DNA of 39,285 nucleotides, taken from assembly GCA_007693605.1 (NCBI GenBank), contig REDG01000049.1, positions 1-39,285 on the forward strand, read 5' to 3'. Origin of the DNA: Bradymonadales bacterium (GTDB taxonomy: Bacteria > Bdellovibrionota > UBA2394). Below, piece after piece: positions 16,352 to 25,208 of the stretch (the stretch's first letter is position 1; each line of letters begins with the position of its first letter). The position numbers and the translations under genes are program-made. The notes under the pieces are model-generated. The model had not been told where the DNA came from, made no database searches, and was given only the letters and a program-made list of their open reading frames with translations.

Positions 16352-16953
16352 GTGGGGTGACAGCTGCCGCGGTGCAAGACTTGCGACAACGAACCGGCGC
16401 GGGGATGATGGATTGCAAAAAGGCCCTGATGGAGACTCAGGGCGATCTCGAAAAAGCCATCGAGTTTCTTCGAAAGAAGGGGATTTCTTCTGCTGATAAA
16501 AAAGCGGGTCGTGAGACAAAGCAAGGGGCCGTTGTTTCTTACATCCATGGCGGTGGCCGCATCGGCGTGCTGTTGGAAGTGAACTGTGAGACGGATTTTG
16601 TAGCGAGAAATGAGAACTTTCAGGGCTTTTGCCAAGATGTCGCCATGCAGGTGGCTGCAACCAACCCTCAGTTTTTAGATCGCGAAAGCGTACCGACTTC
16701 GGTCTTGGATAAGGAGAAGGAGATTTTGGGGGAACAGCTCAAGTCTCAAAAGAAGCCCGAGAATGTGATTGAGAAAATCGTTCAGGGGAAGTTGGAGAAG
16801 TTTTTTGAAGAGAACTGTCTTTTAGAGCAGAGCTTTGTGAAAGATCCCGATCTCAGCATTCGAGACTATACCAAAGAGGCCATTTCGAAATTGGGGGAGA
16901 ACATTAATATTGCTCGCTTTGCCCGATTTGAGTTGGGCCAGATGGATAAGTAA
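16348..16953 (+). CDS. tsf: Elongation factor Ts
   Basis: The guanine-nucleotide exchange factor for EF-Tu. It has the N-terminal UBA-like helix bundle [19 protein letters not shown] and the core EF-Tu contact [14 protein letters not shown]. With 201 residues it is the short form, like Thermus EF-Ts, rather than the 283-residue E. coli form. The start overlaps the rpsB stop by four bases, the usual rpsB-tsf coupling. Confidence 0.97.
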   Translation: MSGVTAAAVQDLRQRTGAGMMDCKKALMETQGDLEKAIEFLRKKGISSADKKAGRETKQGAVVSYIHGGGRIGVLLEVNCETDFVARNENFQGFCQDVAMQVAATNPQFLDRESVPTSVLDKEKEILGEQLKSQKKPENVIEKIVQGKLEKFFEENCLLEQSFVKDPDLSIRDYTKEAISKLGENINIARFARFELGQMDK

Positions 16954-16955
16954 AT

Positions 16956-17729
16956 TTGACGGACGAAACAGCATCCAAATCGAAGACCTCAGGCTTAAAG
17001 TATGAGCGCGTTTTGTTGAAGCTCTCTGGCGAGTCTTTTATGGGCGAAAAGCCTTATGGGATCGACCCAAAAGTCTTGATTCAGATTTCGAAAGAGCTCA
17101 AGTGGCTCGTTGAGGCGGGCTTAGAGCTGGCTCTGGTGATCGGAGGAGGGAATATCTTTCGTGGGGTTTCGGGGGCCTCTGCTGGAATGGATCGAGCCAG
17201 CGCGGACTATATGGGGATGCTGGCCACCGTCATGAACAGTCTTGCTCTTCAAGACCAGATGGAGAAGCAGGGGATTCACACTCGAGTAATGTCGGCCCTT
17301 CCAATCGATGCGGTTGCAGAGCCCTATATAAGAAGACGAGCGATTCGTCATCTTGAGAAGAAGAGGGTCGTGATTTTTGCGTCGGGTACGGGAAATCCTT
17401 ACTTCTCAACGGACACGGCGGCGAGTTTGAGGGCGATGGAGATTGAGGCCAGTGTGGTCTTGAAGGCCACGCGGGTTCAAGGAGTCTTTGATAAAGACCC
17501 ATTGAAGCATAAGGATGCGGTCTTGTTTCAGCAGCTCAGCTATATTGAGGTTCTTCAAAAGGGCCTTCAGGTCATGGATGCCACAGCCGTCTCTTTGTGT
17601 ATGGATCACAAACTTCCGATCATTGTTTTTGATATGACAAACCCTGAGAATATTCGTCGGGTTCTCGCTGGCGAGAAGTTGGGAACAATTGTGTCTCAGG
17701 AAGGTAATTCCACTTCAGGAGGAAAGTAA
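16956..17729 (+). CDS. pyrH: UMP kinase
   Basis: This enzyme phosphorylates UMP to UDP in pyrimidine synthesis and belongs to the amino-acid-kinase fold. [43 protein letters not shown] and [13 protein letters not shown] are all family motifs. The protein has 257 residues. The only reasonable start in frame is TTG at 16956, two bases after the tsf stop, since no ATG or GTG is placed before the conserved core. The weak start may lower its yield relative to tsf. Confidence 0.97.
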   Translation: MTDETASKSKTSGLKYERVLLKLSGESFMGEKPYGIDPKVLIQISKELKWLVEAGLELALVIGGGNIFRGVSGASAGMDRASADYMGMLATVMNSLALQDQMEKQGIHTRVMSALPIDAVAEPYIRRRAIRHLEKKRVVIFASGTGNPYFSTDTAASLRAMEIEASVVLKATRVQGVFDKDPLKHKDAVLFQQLSYIEVLQKGLQVMDATAVSLCMDHKLPIIVFDMTNPENIRRVLAGEKLGTIVSQEGNSTSGGK

Positions 17730-17730
17730 A

Positions 17731-18294
17731 ATGGCAGAGTTTTCGAGCGTCATGAGTGAATTGAAAGCCCAGAATCAGAAAACGATTGAGGCGTTGCAGA
17801 AGGAGTTGACCAAAATTCGTGCGGGCAAGGCCAGTGTGCAACTGCTTGATGGAATTAAAGTGTCTGCTTACGGGCAGGCATCCCCCTTCAATCAGATTGC
17901 CAGTCTTTCCACTCCTGATGCGAGAACCATTGTGATTGCCCCCTGGGACAAATCGATTTTGGGGGAAATTGAAAAGGCGATCAATCAGAGTGATCTGGGT
18001 CTGAATCCCCAGAGTGACGGAAAAGTTGTTCGTTTGAATATTCCCGCCCTCACCGAGGAGAGAAGAAAAGACCTTGTAAAGCTCGTGAACAAATTTGGGG
18101 AAGAAGCGAAGGTGTCGTCTCGTCAGCATCGAAAGGTCGCCAACGAATCGGTCAAGGCGATGGAAAAAAGCAAAGAGTGTTCGGAGGACGATTCAAAGCG
18201 CTATCAAGATGAGATTCAGAAAGAGACCGACCAGTGTGTCTCCCAAATTGATCAAATTCTCGAGAAGAAGACAAAAGATGTGATGAGCATCTGA
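17731..18294 (+). CDS. frr: Ribosome recycling factor
   Basis: With EF-G this protein splits post-termination ribosomes. The conserved N-terminus LQKELTKIRAGKASVQLLDG and the C-terminal DSKRYQDEIQKETDQCVSQI are typical. The frame opens earlier (17689), but the ATG at 17731, one base after the pyrH stop and preceded by AGGAGG, gives the normal size of 187 residues. Confidence 0.97.
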   Translation: MAEFSSVMSELKAQNQKTIEALQKELTKIRAGKASVQLLDGIKVSAYGQASPFNQIASLSTPDARTIVIAPWDKSILGEIEKAINQSDLGLNPQSDGKVVRLNIPALTEERRKDLVKLVNKFGEEAKVSSRQHRKVANESVKAMEKSKECSEDDSKRYQDEIQKETDQCVSQIDQILEKKTKDVMSI

Positions 18295-18312
18295 GAAAAG
18301 CTTGAGATTGTT

Positions 18313-19059
18313 GTGAACATCGCATCGAACAGGAAGCCCAAGCACCTTGCCGTGATCATGGACGGGAATGGTCGGTGGGCAAAACTGAGAGGCTTGCCTC
18401 GTGTCGAAGGGCATCGACAGGGAATGAAGGCCGTGAAGACCTGTATTCTCAGTTGTCTAGATTTGAAGATCCCGTATCTCACTCTTTACGCATTTTCTTT
18501 GGAGAATTGGGAGCGACCTTTCCGTGAGGTTCGTTTTTTAATGAAGCTTCTTCAGACCTATGCTCGCAGAGAGCGAGATTTTTTCCATAAAAAGGGAGTG
18601 CGCGTTCGAGTGATTGGGGACTTTGAAAAACTGCCGACTATTGTTCGACGAGAGCTTCAAGAGGTGATCAATTTGACTCGAGACAACACGAAGTTGGAGC
18701 TTCAGTTGGCACTGAGTTATGGTGGAAGAAATGAGATTCTGAGAGCCGTGGAGCGCTTGGTGGATGCTCGGGAGTCTGGAAAGAGTGCCAAAGAGGTTCT
18801 GACGGAGGAGTATTTTTCAAGTTTTTTGGATACGGCCGACCTTCCTGATCCGGACCTGGTCATTCGAACGAGTGGAGAGCATCGGGTTTCGAACTTTTTG
18901 CTCTGGCAGATTGCGTACTCTGAGCTTTATTTCACTGAGAGGCTTTGGCCTGAGTTTGATCGAATCGAACTAGAGAAGGCGATTCAAAGCTTTGGGGCTC
19001 GCTCCAGACGCTTCGGAAAAGTTGAATTTTCTCAAGATTTGTCCTCTCAGACTGGGTAG
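18313..19059 (+). CDS. uppS: Undecaprenyl diphosphate synthase (cis-prenyltransferase)
   Basis: The enzyme makes the C55 lipid carrier precursor for peptidoglycan and other wall polymers from FPP and IPP. AVIMDGNGRWAKLRGLPRVE holds the essential Asp17 and the phosphate-binding residues. TLYAFSLENWERP, LSYGGRNEI and RTSGEHRVSNFLLWQ are the other signature blocks. 248 residues; the start is GTG. It sits in the common frr-uppS-cdsA order. Confidence 0.96.
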   Translation: MNIASNRKPKHLAVIMDGNGRWAKLRGLPRVEGHRQGMKAVKTCILSCLDLKIPYLTLYAFSLENWERPFREVRFLMKLLQTYARRERDFFHKKGVRVRVIGDFEKLPTIVRRELQEVINLTRDNTKLELQLALSYGGRNEILRAVERLVDARESGKSAKEVLTEEYFSSFLDTADLPDPDLVIRTSGEHRVSNFLLWQIAYSELYFTERLWPEFDRIELEKAIQSFGARSRRFGKVEFSQDLSSQTG

Positions 19060-19063
19060 ACTT

Positions 19064-19897
19064 ATGCCTATGACGAATTTTCAGTTGAGAGTTCTGACCA
19101 GTGCGATCTACTTCCCCCTTCTCATTTTGAGCGTTTACCCGCGGGATATTTTTGTAATCTTCATTTGCATCCTTTTGGCGGGGGCCCTTCACGAGTACTT
19201 TCGCTTTCTCAGTTGGCCGGTCTCGACTCAACAGTTCATTCGTCATCTGCTTCTGGTGGCGGCAGGCCTCCTTCCCTTTCTGGCCCTTCTTCTAAATCAG
19301 CCCATTCTTTTGGGGATCTTGGCTCTTGGGGTCGTTTACCAGATTCATCTCGTTCGGGGGATGGTGGAGAGATTGAGTTTTGAGGAGCTTCTGAAAAACT
19401 CAAAGGCTCATCTGTTTGGATATTTGTATCTGACGGGCTTGTTTTCCGTCTTGATTCTTCTGAGAGATCAGCCGGGGGGAGAGAGCTTTGTTTGGTTTTT
19501 GCTCTTTGTCGTGGGGGCCACCGATACTGGCGCCTATTTTGTGGGAAAGTGGCGAGGCCGCACCCCCTTCTTTGAGTGGATCAGCCCCAAAAAGACCTGG
19601 GAAGGTTTTGTGGGGGGGCTGTTCTTTGCCTTGGTCGTGAGCTTTGTCTGTCATGCCGTCTTCACGCATTTTCATTTTCTGATGCCCCCGCTTTGGCTCA
19701 GTTTAGTGATGGGCCTGATTGTCGGCTTGGCCAGTGCTTTTGGCGACTTACTGGTATCCTCCATGAAGAGACAATACAAAGTGAAGGACGCTGGAAAGCT
19801 CTTTATGGGCCATGGGGGGGTTTTGGACCGATTTGACGGAGTTTTGTTTGCCGGCTTGCCCTTGCTCTTGATCGTGCTAATTTGGTCGGCGTTTTGA
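19064..19897 (+). CDS. cdsA: Phosphatidate cytidylyltransferase
   Basis: An integral membrane enzyme that makes CDP-diacylglycerol from phosphatidate and CTP. The C-terminal signature runs SAFGDLLVSSMKRQYKVKDA, then GKLFMGHGGVLDRFDG. Several hydrophobic helices are visible (IYFPLLILSVYP, LLLVAAGLLPFLALLL, LSLVMGLIVGLASAF). The frame is open from 18992 inside uppS. The ATG at 19064, five bases after the uppS stop, gives 277 residues, close to family size. Its product is used by pssA downstream. Confidence 0.95.
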   Translation: MPMTNFQLRVLTSAIYFPLLILSVYPRDIFVIFICILLAGALHEYFRFLSWPVSTQQFIRHLLLVAAGLLPFLALLLNQPILLGILALGVVYQIHLVRGMVERLSFEELLKNSKAHLFGYLYLTGLFSVLILLRDQPGGESFVWFLLFVVGATDTGAYFVGKWRGRTPFFEWISPKKTWEGFVGGLFFALVVSFVCHAVFTHFHFLMPPLWLSLVMGLIVGLASAFGDLLVSSMKRQYKVKDAGKLFMGHGGVLDRFDGVLFAGLPLLLIVLIWSAF

Positions 19898-21120
19898 TGC
19901 TTCGGGCTCCTAAAAAACTTTGTCTTCTTGGCTCGACCGGCAGCGTCGGAGAGAGTTCGTTGCGGGTTCTAAGACAGCGCCCGACAGATTTTGATTTGGT
20001 CGGCTTAGCTTGCGGAAGACGGGTAGATCTGTTGGTGAAGCAGATCAAAGAGTTCGGGGTAAGGCGGGTGAGTGTTGCCGACGAAGAGGCCTTCAAGAGC
20101 TTGCAGGCTCTGTTGAAAAAGGAATCCATTCAGTTAGATTTTGTGGGCTTCGGGTCGGCGGGACATGCCGAACTGGTGGAAGCAACAAGACCCGATGTCT
20201 TGATGGCGGCCATGTCCGGTACATCAGGCTTGCCGGCCGTGTTGAGAGCGATTGAGATAGAGGTGCCGGTGCTAGGGGTGGCCAACAAAGAGATCTTGGT
20301 CATGGCGGGTTCTTTCATTCGAGCGGCTTTGGAGTCTTCGAAAACGCAGCTTGTGCCGGTGGATTCAGAGCACTCCGCGATCTTCCAAGCTTTGAGGGGA
20401 AACGAGCTCTCTAGCATTCGACGCATCATTCTCACAGCCAGTGGAGGTCCATTTCGGAGCTCGACTTTGGCAGAACTCAAGCGGGTTCGAGTAGAGCAGG
20501 CTTTGAAGCATCCAAATTGGAGCATGGGTGCCAAAATCAGCATTGACTCAGCCACTATGATGAATAAGGGCCTTGAGTATATTGAGGCTCTTCAGCTCTT
20601 TCCAATTTCTCGAGAACAACTCGAGGTGGTCGTGCATCCCCAGAGCATCGTTCACTCCATTGTCGAGTATTGGGATCATTCGATGATGGCACAAATGGGG
20701 ATCTCCGATATGCAAATTCCGGTGGCCTATGCCATGGGCTATCCTCACCGCCTTCCGCTTAAGTTTTCAGAGGCCTTAGATTTGGTGAGCTTGGGGCGCT
20801 TAGATTTTGAGGCTGTCGACCTCAACAAATTTCCTTGCCTAGCTTTGGCGATGGAGGCTGAAAGGACGGGTGCGGCGGCTTGTGTGGCCCTCAATGCGGC
20901 AAATGAAATCGTCGTAGAGTGCTTTCTGAGAAGCCAGATCGAGTTTTTGGCGATTCCTCAGTGGGTGGAGGCGGCCCTTGCAGAGTTCTCTGGGGCAGCG
21001 CTTTCAAGCTTAGAGTCCGCCATAGAGCTCGATCAAGAGGTCAAGGCCTGGACCAGAAGACAGCTCGGCTCGGAGCTGGACCTGCAAATCGAAAGGGGTC
21101 AAAATAGGAACTCATTATGA
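19897..21120 (+). CDS. dxr: 1-deoxy-D-xylulose 5-phosphate reductoisomerase
   Basis: The second step of the non-mevalonate isoprenoid pathway, DXP to MEP with NADPH. GSTGSVGESSLRVL (12-25) is the NADPH site. VDSEHSAIFQ and ASGGPFR belong to the metal and substrate site. HPNWSMGAKISIDSATMMNK is the flexible-loop region. 407 residues. The start ATG shares one base with the cdsA stop (TGATG), and its own stop overlaps rseP by four bases. Confidence 0.97.
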   Translation: MLRAPKKLCLLGSTGSVGESSLRVLRQRPTDFDLVGLACGRRVDLLVKQIKEFGVRRVSVADEEAFKSLQALLKKESIQLDFVGFGSAGHAELVEATRPDVLMAAMSGTSGLPAVLRAIEIEVPVLGVANKEILVMAGSFIRAALESSKTQLVPVDSEHSAIFQALRGNELSSIRRIILTASGGPFRSSTLAELKRVRVEQALKHPNWSMGAKISIDSATMMNKGLEYIEALQLFPISREQLEVVVHPQSIVHSIVEYWDHSMMAQMGISDMQIPVAYAMGYPHRLPLKFSEALDLVSLGRLDFEAVDLNKFPCLALAMEAERTGAAACVALNAANEIVVECFLRSQIEFLAIPQWVEAALAEFSGAALSSLESAIELDQEVKAWTRRQLGSELDLQIERGQNRNSL

Positions 21121-22808
21121 CTTGGTTGTTTGATCTCGGATTGTTTGCACTGCTGTTTTTCTTACTGGTCTTCTTTCATGAGCTTGGCCACTTTCTGATG
21201 GCTCGTTGGATGGGAGTTCGAGTCGAGAAATTCTCTATTGGCATGGGACCTCAATTGGTTTCCAAGAAGTGGGGAGACACGGACTATCGCATCGCCATTT
21301 TGCCTCTGGGGGGCTATGTGAAAATGTCGGGGGATGATCCGACAAAGGAGTACTCCGAAGAAGAGAAGAAGGTTGGCTTCTTAACCCAACCACCGAGAAA
21401 GAAGCTGGTCATTGTTTTGGGGGGACCCGTCTTCAATCTGATTCTTCCCATTTTCATATTTAGTTTTATGCTGTCTCTGGGGATTCCCACCCGTGAGGCT
21501 GTGATTGGAATGATTGAGCCTGAAAGCGCTGCCGAGTCGGCGGGTTTGCAGGTTGGGGATCGAGTGTTGCAAATCGATGGGGAAGAGGTTCGGACTTGGG
21601 ATCAGTTTCACAGCGTGGTCATTGAGTCGCCTGAAAGGGAGCTTCTCTTAGGGATCGAGCGGCTCAATGTCGAGACTCAAGGCATTGAACGATTGATGAA
21701 GACCGTTCGGCCTCGGCTTGGAGAGGGAATGACTCGTTTTCGAGAGCCCGTGGAGCTTGGGAGGGTGGGAGTAGATTCTCACTTTCTTTTGCCCGTTTTA
21801 TTTTTGGAGGGGGAGTCTTCTGCTCTCTATCAGGCCGGTTTTAGAAAGTTTGATCAGATCACAAGAATCAATGGCCTAGAAATTCTTGCGCTCGATCAGC
21901 TCAGAGCTTTTTTCAATGCGCGCAGAGGGGGCGAACTGCTCGAACTAGAATTCATTCGGAACGGAGCGACACAAGCTCAGAGTCTTCGGATTCCTGAGGG
22001 GCGTGGGCTTGTGATCGATCGATTGGGCTTGTTGCCCATTGAAGCCGTGGTGGGTCAGGTGACTCTCGGGGGAGCGGCAGATCGAGCAGGTATAAAGGAA
22101 GGAGATCGGTTGATTTCTGTCGATGGGCTCGAGATCCGTCGTTTCGAGGATCTTCAAGAGGGCATCAAGCAGAAGGCTGGCGAGCCGATTAGCCTGGTGT
22201 GGAGTCGTCAGGGTGAGCGGATGACGGCGGAACTTCAACCCGAGAAAACGACAATCGCTGATCCGCTTTTAGGAAAGGACAATCCTTTGGCTGTCGAAGA
22301 AATCTATCGAATCGGCGTCGGCTCTATGGCGAGTCTTTCTTCTTCGCACTTCTATAACCAGTCTTGGAACCCTGTGGTGTGGCTGAGTTACTCAGCCAAT
22401 CGCACCTGGGAACTGACCTCGATGACGGGTGAGGCCCTTTGGAAATTGGCGACGGGCCAACTGTCGTTGCGAAACCTCGGCAGCCCCATCATGATCTACA
22501 AGGTGGCCGGCAACACTTATCGACTTGCGGGCGGAGGGCATCACGGTTGGATTCAGTTCTTGACGACTTTGGCGCTCTTATCCATCACTTTGGGCCTGGT
22601 GAATTTGCTGCCGATTCCTATTTTAGATGGGGGTCATGTGGTTTTCTTTAGCCTCGAAGCCCTGAGGGGGAGGCCCGTGAGCTTGAGAACCATGGAGATT
22701 GCCAGCCAGGTGGGCTTGCTGATCATTTTCAGTCTCTTCGCTTTGGTTCTTTACAATGACTTTTATCGCTATGGTTTTTTTGATCGGATGTTTCAGATTT
22801 TTCAATGA
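21117..22808 (+). CDS. rseP: RseP-like site-2 zinc metalloprotease
   Basis: An intramembrane protease; in E. coli RseP cuts anti-sigma factor RseA and clears signal-peptide remnants. The zinc site is HELGH (21-25) in the first helix, completed by NLLPIPILDGG near the C-terminus (Asp504). At 563 residues it is about 110 longer than E. coli RseP (450). Three PDZ-like units are visible: around IEPESAAESAGLQVGDRV, around SSALYQAGFRKFDQITRING, and around LGGAADRAGIKEGDRLISVD. E. coli RseP has two. Its anti-sigma target is not in the window. Confidence 0.94.
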   Translation: MTWLFDLGLFALLFFLLVFFHELGHFLMARWMGVRVEKFSIGMGPQLVSKKWGDTDYRIAILPLGGYVKMSGDDPTKEYSEEEKKVGFLTQPPRKKLVIVLGGPVFNLILPIFIFSFMLSLGIPTREAVIGMIEPESAAESAGLQVGDRVLQIDGEEVRTWDQFHSVVIESPERELLLGIERLNVETQGIERLMKTVRPRLGEGMTRFREPVELGRVGVDSHFLLPVLFLEGESSALYQAGFRKFDQITRINGLEILALDQLRAFFNARRGGELLELEFIRNGATQAQSLRIPEGRGLVIDRLGLLPIEAVVGQVTLGGAADRAGIKEGDRLISVDGLEIRRFEDLQEGIKQKAGEPISLVWSRQGERMTAELQPEKTTIADPLLGKDNPLAVEEIYRIGVGSMASLSSSHFYNQSWNPVVWLSYSANRTWELTSMTGEALWKLATGQLSLRNLGSPIMIYKVAGNTYRLAGGGHHGWIQFLTTLALLSITLGLVNLLPIPILDGGHVVFFSLEALRGRPVSLRTMEIASQVGLLIIFSLFALVLYNDFYRYGFFDRMFQIFQ

Positions 22809-23215
22809 GACTGGTCTTTGATTCATCGAGCCCAGCTCTGTGCGTGGGCTTGTTTTGCTCTGAAAAAGGATGGCTTTTTGTTCGGACCAGGCATGAGCAA
22901 GAGCCTCAGCAGTCGAAGCTCTTGTTTCGACAGATTCAAGAATCTTTGTCTGAAAGTTCGGTTTCGATCGATCAAGTGGAAAGTTTAGGTCTTGGATTGG
23001 GTCCGGGCTCTTATACAGGACTTCGCGTGGGTCTCACTTTGGCCAAGGTATGGAGCTTCAGTAAGCAGATTCCGTTGTATTGGTTTTCTTCAGATAAAAT
23101 CTTTTCTTCTGCCGACACGGAACCAAACCTAAAACTCTTGGTGGCTTCAGATTTTTGTCTTGCAGAAGAGATTGATGTTCTTCAGCCGATCTATCAGAAT
23201 GATCACTTTAAGTAG
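22805..23215 (+). CDS. tsaB: Short TsaB-like t6A tRNA modification protein
   Basis: TsaB is the non-catalytic partner of TsaD in making t6A37 on ANN-decoding tRNAs. The N-terminal ASKHA half is clear: RLVFDSSSPALCVGLF, SLGLGLGPGSYTGLRVGLTL and AKVWSF. The protein has only 136 residues against about 230 in E. coli. It ends with VLQPIYQNDHFK, which resembles the normal TsaB C-terminus, so most of the second half is missing rather than the end being cut off. It overlaps rseP by four bases (ATGA), and pssA starts nine bases later, so a local frameshift is unlikely. Confidence 0.82.
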   Translation: MRLVFDSSSPALCVGLFCSEKGWLFVRTRHEQEPQQSKLLFRQIQESLSESSVSIDQVESLGLGLGPGSYTGLRVGLTLAKVWSFSKQIPLYWFSSDKIFSSADTEPNLKLLVASDFCLAEEIDVLQPIYQNDHFK

Positions 23216-23224
23216 GTTGATCGA

Positions 23225-24061
23225 ATGAAGCTAAGTTCACAAGAGTCATGGAGTCGTCCGAAGAAGGGTCGGCGACTAAGAGCTAGGGGAGTAATGGTCT
23301 TGCCCTCCTTGCTAACATTGATGGCTTTGTTTGCAGGCTTTTCTTCCGTGCTTCTGAGTTTGAACTCGTTGATGGCAGGAAGTTTTGAGTTTGCATTGGC
23401 GGGCTGGGCGATCGTTCTTGCGGCCTTTCTTGACGGTTTAGACGGTCGCATCGCTCGGCTGATGAAGGCCGAATCGGAGTTTGGCAGTCAGTTGGATTCC
23501 ATTGCAGATATGGTTTCCTTTGGAGTGGCCCCCGCCGTGCTGGCTTATGCCATGGTTCTGAGCAGTATGGGGAGGCTGGGCTGGATGGCCGCCTTTTTGT
23601 TTGTGGCCTGCGCGAGCATTCGATTGGCACGATTCAATGTGAGCACCGGAGAGCCTCTCAATCGAAAGTATTTCAAAGGCCTCCCCTCTCCGGTTGCCGC
23701 CGGGGGACTTGCTTTGTTTGCGATTTTCAGCCCACAACTCGGCTCGGACTTGTTGAAGTATATGTTTCTCGGAGGTGTTTTGTTCCTCTCGGGCTTGATG
23801 GTCAGCAATGTTCGCTTTCGGTCATTTAAACAACTTGAGGCGGTCAAGTTGCGCCCCATTAGGAGCCTGCTTCTCTTAATGTTGATCTTAGTGCTGGTGG
23901 TTTCCTTTGGAGAGAGAACTTTGTTGATTCTGTTTGTGCTCTATCTACTTGGAGGCTTGCTAGAAGAGGCAGTCTTGTTTCGGCGCCGTCGTCGGTCAGA
24001 TCCTTCGGTGCCCTTTTTGCCATTTGGGGAAAAAGACGACTCTGAGGATTCTTTGGTTTAG
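23225..24061 (+). CDS. pssA: CDP-diacylglycerol-serine O-phosphatidyltransferase
   Basis: A membrane enzyme of the CDP-alcohol phosphotransferase family. The signature DGLDGRIAR...GSQLDSIAD (Asp70, Asp73, Asp91, Asp95) fits exactly. ADMVSFGVAPAVLAY and CASIRLARFNV are typical of the PssA subgroup that makes phosphatidylserine, the precursor of phosphatidylethanolamine. 278 residues with about eight hydrophobic helices. It uses the CdsA product from the same operon. Phosphatidylserine rather than glycerophosphate as product is inferred from these motifs. Confidence 0.92.
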   Translation: MKLSSQESWSRPKKGRRLRARGVMVLPSLLTLMALFAGFSSVLLSLNSLMAGSFEFALAGWAIVLAAFLDGLDGRIARLMKAESEFGSQLDSIADMVSFGVAPAVLAYAMVLSSMGRLGWMAAFLFVACASIRLARFNVSTGEPLNRKYFKGLPSPVAAGGLALFAIFSPQLGSDLLKYMFLGGVLFLSGLMVSNVRFRSFKQLEAVKLRPIRSLLLLMLILVLVVSFGERTLLILFVLYLLGGLLEEAVLFRRRRRSDPSVPFLPFGEKDDSEDSLV

Positions 24062-24064
24062 CTT

Positions 24065-24955
24065 ATGGGGCGAAAAACGGTATTCAGGAGCTTGCTCTCA
24101 CCCGCAAAGATTAATCTCTATTTGCGGGTCGGAAGAAAGCGAAGAGACGGATTTCACGAGATCGAGACCTTGATGGCGAGGCTCGCGTGGGGAGACCGAA
24201 TCAGTATCAACATCCAGCAATCGAGTGCCACGAAGATAAGACTTCATTGTGAACAATTGAAAGTGCCGCCGGAAGAGAATCTCGTCTATCGGGCTGCTGA
24301 GATGTTCTCGAAAAGAATGACCACCTTCTTTGAGGCTGAAATTTTTTTGCTGAAAGAGATTCCTTCAGGGGCGGGTCTAGCAGGAGGAAGTAGCAATGCA
24401 GCGACAACGCTGCTGGCTCTGCTGCAATGGTATGAGGGCATTGTTGGAAAGAGAAAGGGCCACTGGGCTCAGGTTCAAGAGATGGCTTCTGAGTTGGGCT
24501 CTGATGTGGGCTTTTTTTTGGAGTCGGAGTCGGGGGCATGGTGTTCGGGGCGGGGGGAGATTTGTAGACCCATAGAGCTTCCTTCGTGGCCGGTTGTCGT
24601 TGCCTGGCCGACAAAGCTTCGCATCTCGACCGCTGAGGCCTATCGAGCTATGAAGAGAGGTGAGAAGCCAAAGGGCTTTCGATTGAGTGGGGCTCCCAGT
24701 TGGATGGGAGAGATCGGAAGAATTCAGTTTCCTGAATTTCGCAATGACTTTGAAGATTGGGCACTGGAGCGCTATTCTGAGCTTCGTCGTCTGAAGCGAG
24801 ATTTCTGCCTTTCTGCTGCCCTTACCGGTGGGATGACGGGCTCTGGATCGGCCTTTTTCGGGCTGTATCCCGATCTCGTCTCTGCCCGTCACGGCTCTCA
24901 AGAGCTGCTGGCCAAAGGCTGGCCCAGTGTCCAAACACGCATCGGAACTTCATAG
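24065..24955 (+). CDS. ispE: 4-diphosphocytidyl-2-C-methyl-D-erythritol kinase
   Basis: A GHMP kinase acting in the same MEP pathway as dxr. SPAKINLYLRVGRKR (Lys15) opens the protein, and PSGAGLAGGSSNAA (100-113) is the ATP-binding glycine loop. LGSDVGFFL holds the catalytic Asp, and TGGMTGSGSAFFG is the C-terminal GHMP motif. 296 residues. It starts three bases after pssA and ends the run of core genes; tRNA-Gln follows 38 bp later. Confidence 0.95.
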   Translation: MGRKTVFRSLLSPAKINLYLRVGRKRRDGFHEIETLMARLAWGDRISINIQQSSATKIRLHCEQLKVPPEENLVYRAAEMFSKRMTTFFEAEIFLLKEIPSGAGLAGGSSNAATTLLALLQWYEGIVGKRKGHWAQVQEMASELGSDVGFFLESESGAWCSGRGEICRPIELPSWPVVVAWPTKLRISTAEAYRAMKRGEKPKGFRLSGAPSWMGEIGRIQFPEFRNDFEDWALERYSELRRLKRDFCLSAALTGGMTGSGSAFFGLYPDLVSARHGSQELLAKGWPSVQTRIGTS

Positions 24956-24993
24956 ACAAATTAAAACCAGATTGGCTAAAAGGTTCTTAACCT

Positions 24994-25068
24994 TGGGGAG
25001 TCGACAAGCGGTAAGTCACCAGACTTTGACTCTGGCATTCGCAGGTTCGAATCCTGCCTCCCCAGCCA
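24994..25068 (+). tRNA. tRNA-Gln (anticodon UUG)
   Basis: A 75-nt cloverleaf with encoded CCA. The acceptor TGGGGAG pairs with CTCCCCA. The anticodon stem CCAGA/TCTGG encloses CTTTGAC, giving TTG. The T-arm is GCAGG-TTCGAAT-CCTGC and the discriminator is G. It lies right after ispE. The first copy of the 33-bp repeat starts only four bases after its CCA. Confidence 0.97.
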
Positions 25069-25071
25069 CTT

Positions 25072-25208
25072 GGGGTCGGGAGACGAAAGTGCCAGACTAG
25101 ATGCGGCGGCGGCTGGCTCTACACCGGGCTCTACAGGCTCTACACCATTAAGTGGGGCAGACACTGTTTGTACTCGATTCCATATTCCATCCCAGCCACA
25201 GAGAGCCC
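25072..25208. repeat. RAYT-associated repeat, copy 1, and tail region
   Basis: Bases 25072-25104 are a 33-bp element that begins GGGGTCGGGAGACG and ends CAGACTAGATGC. It is identical to 26348-26380, and 30 of the 33 bp recur inverted at 27131-27160. Three copies of GGCTCTACA follow at 25115, 25127 and 25136. The rest up to the fic stop shows no gene. Confidence 0.9.
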
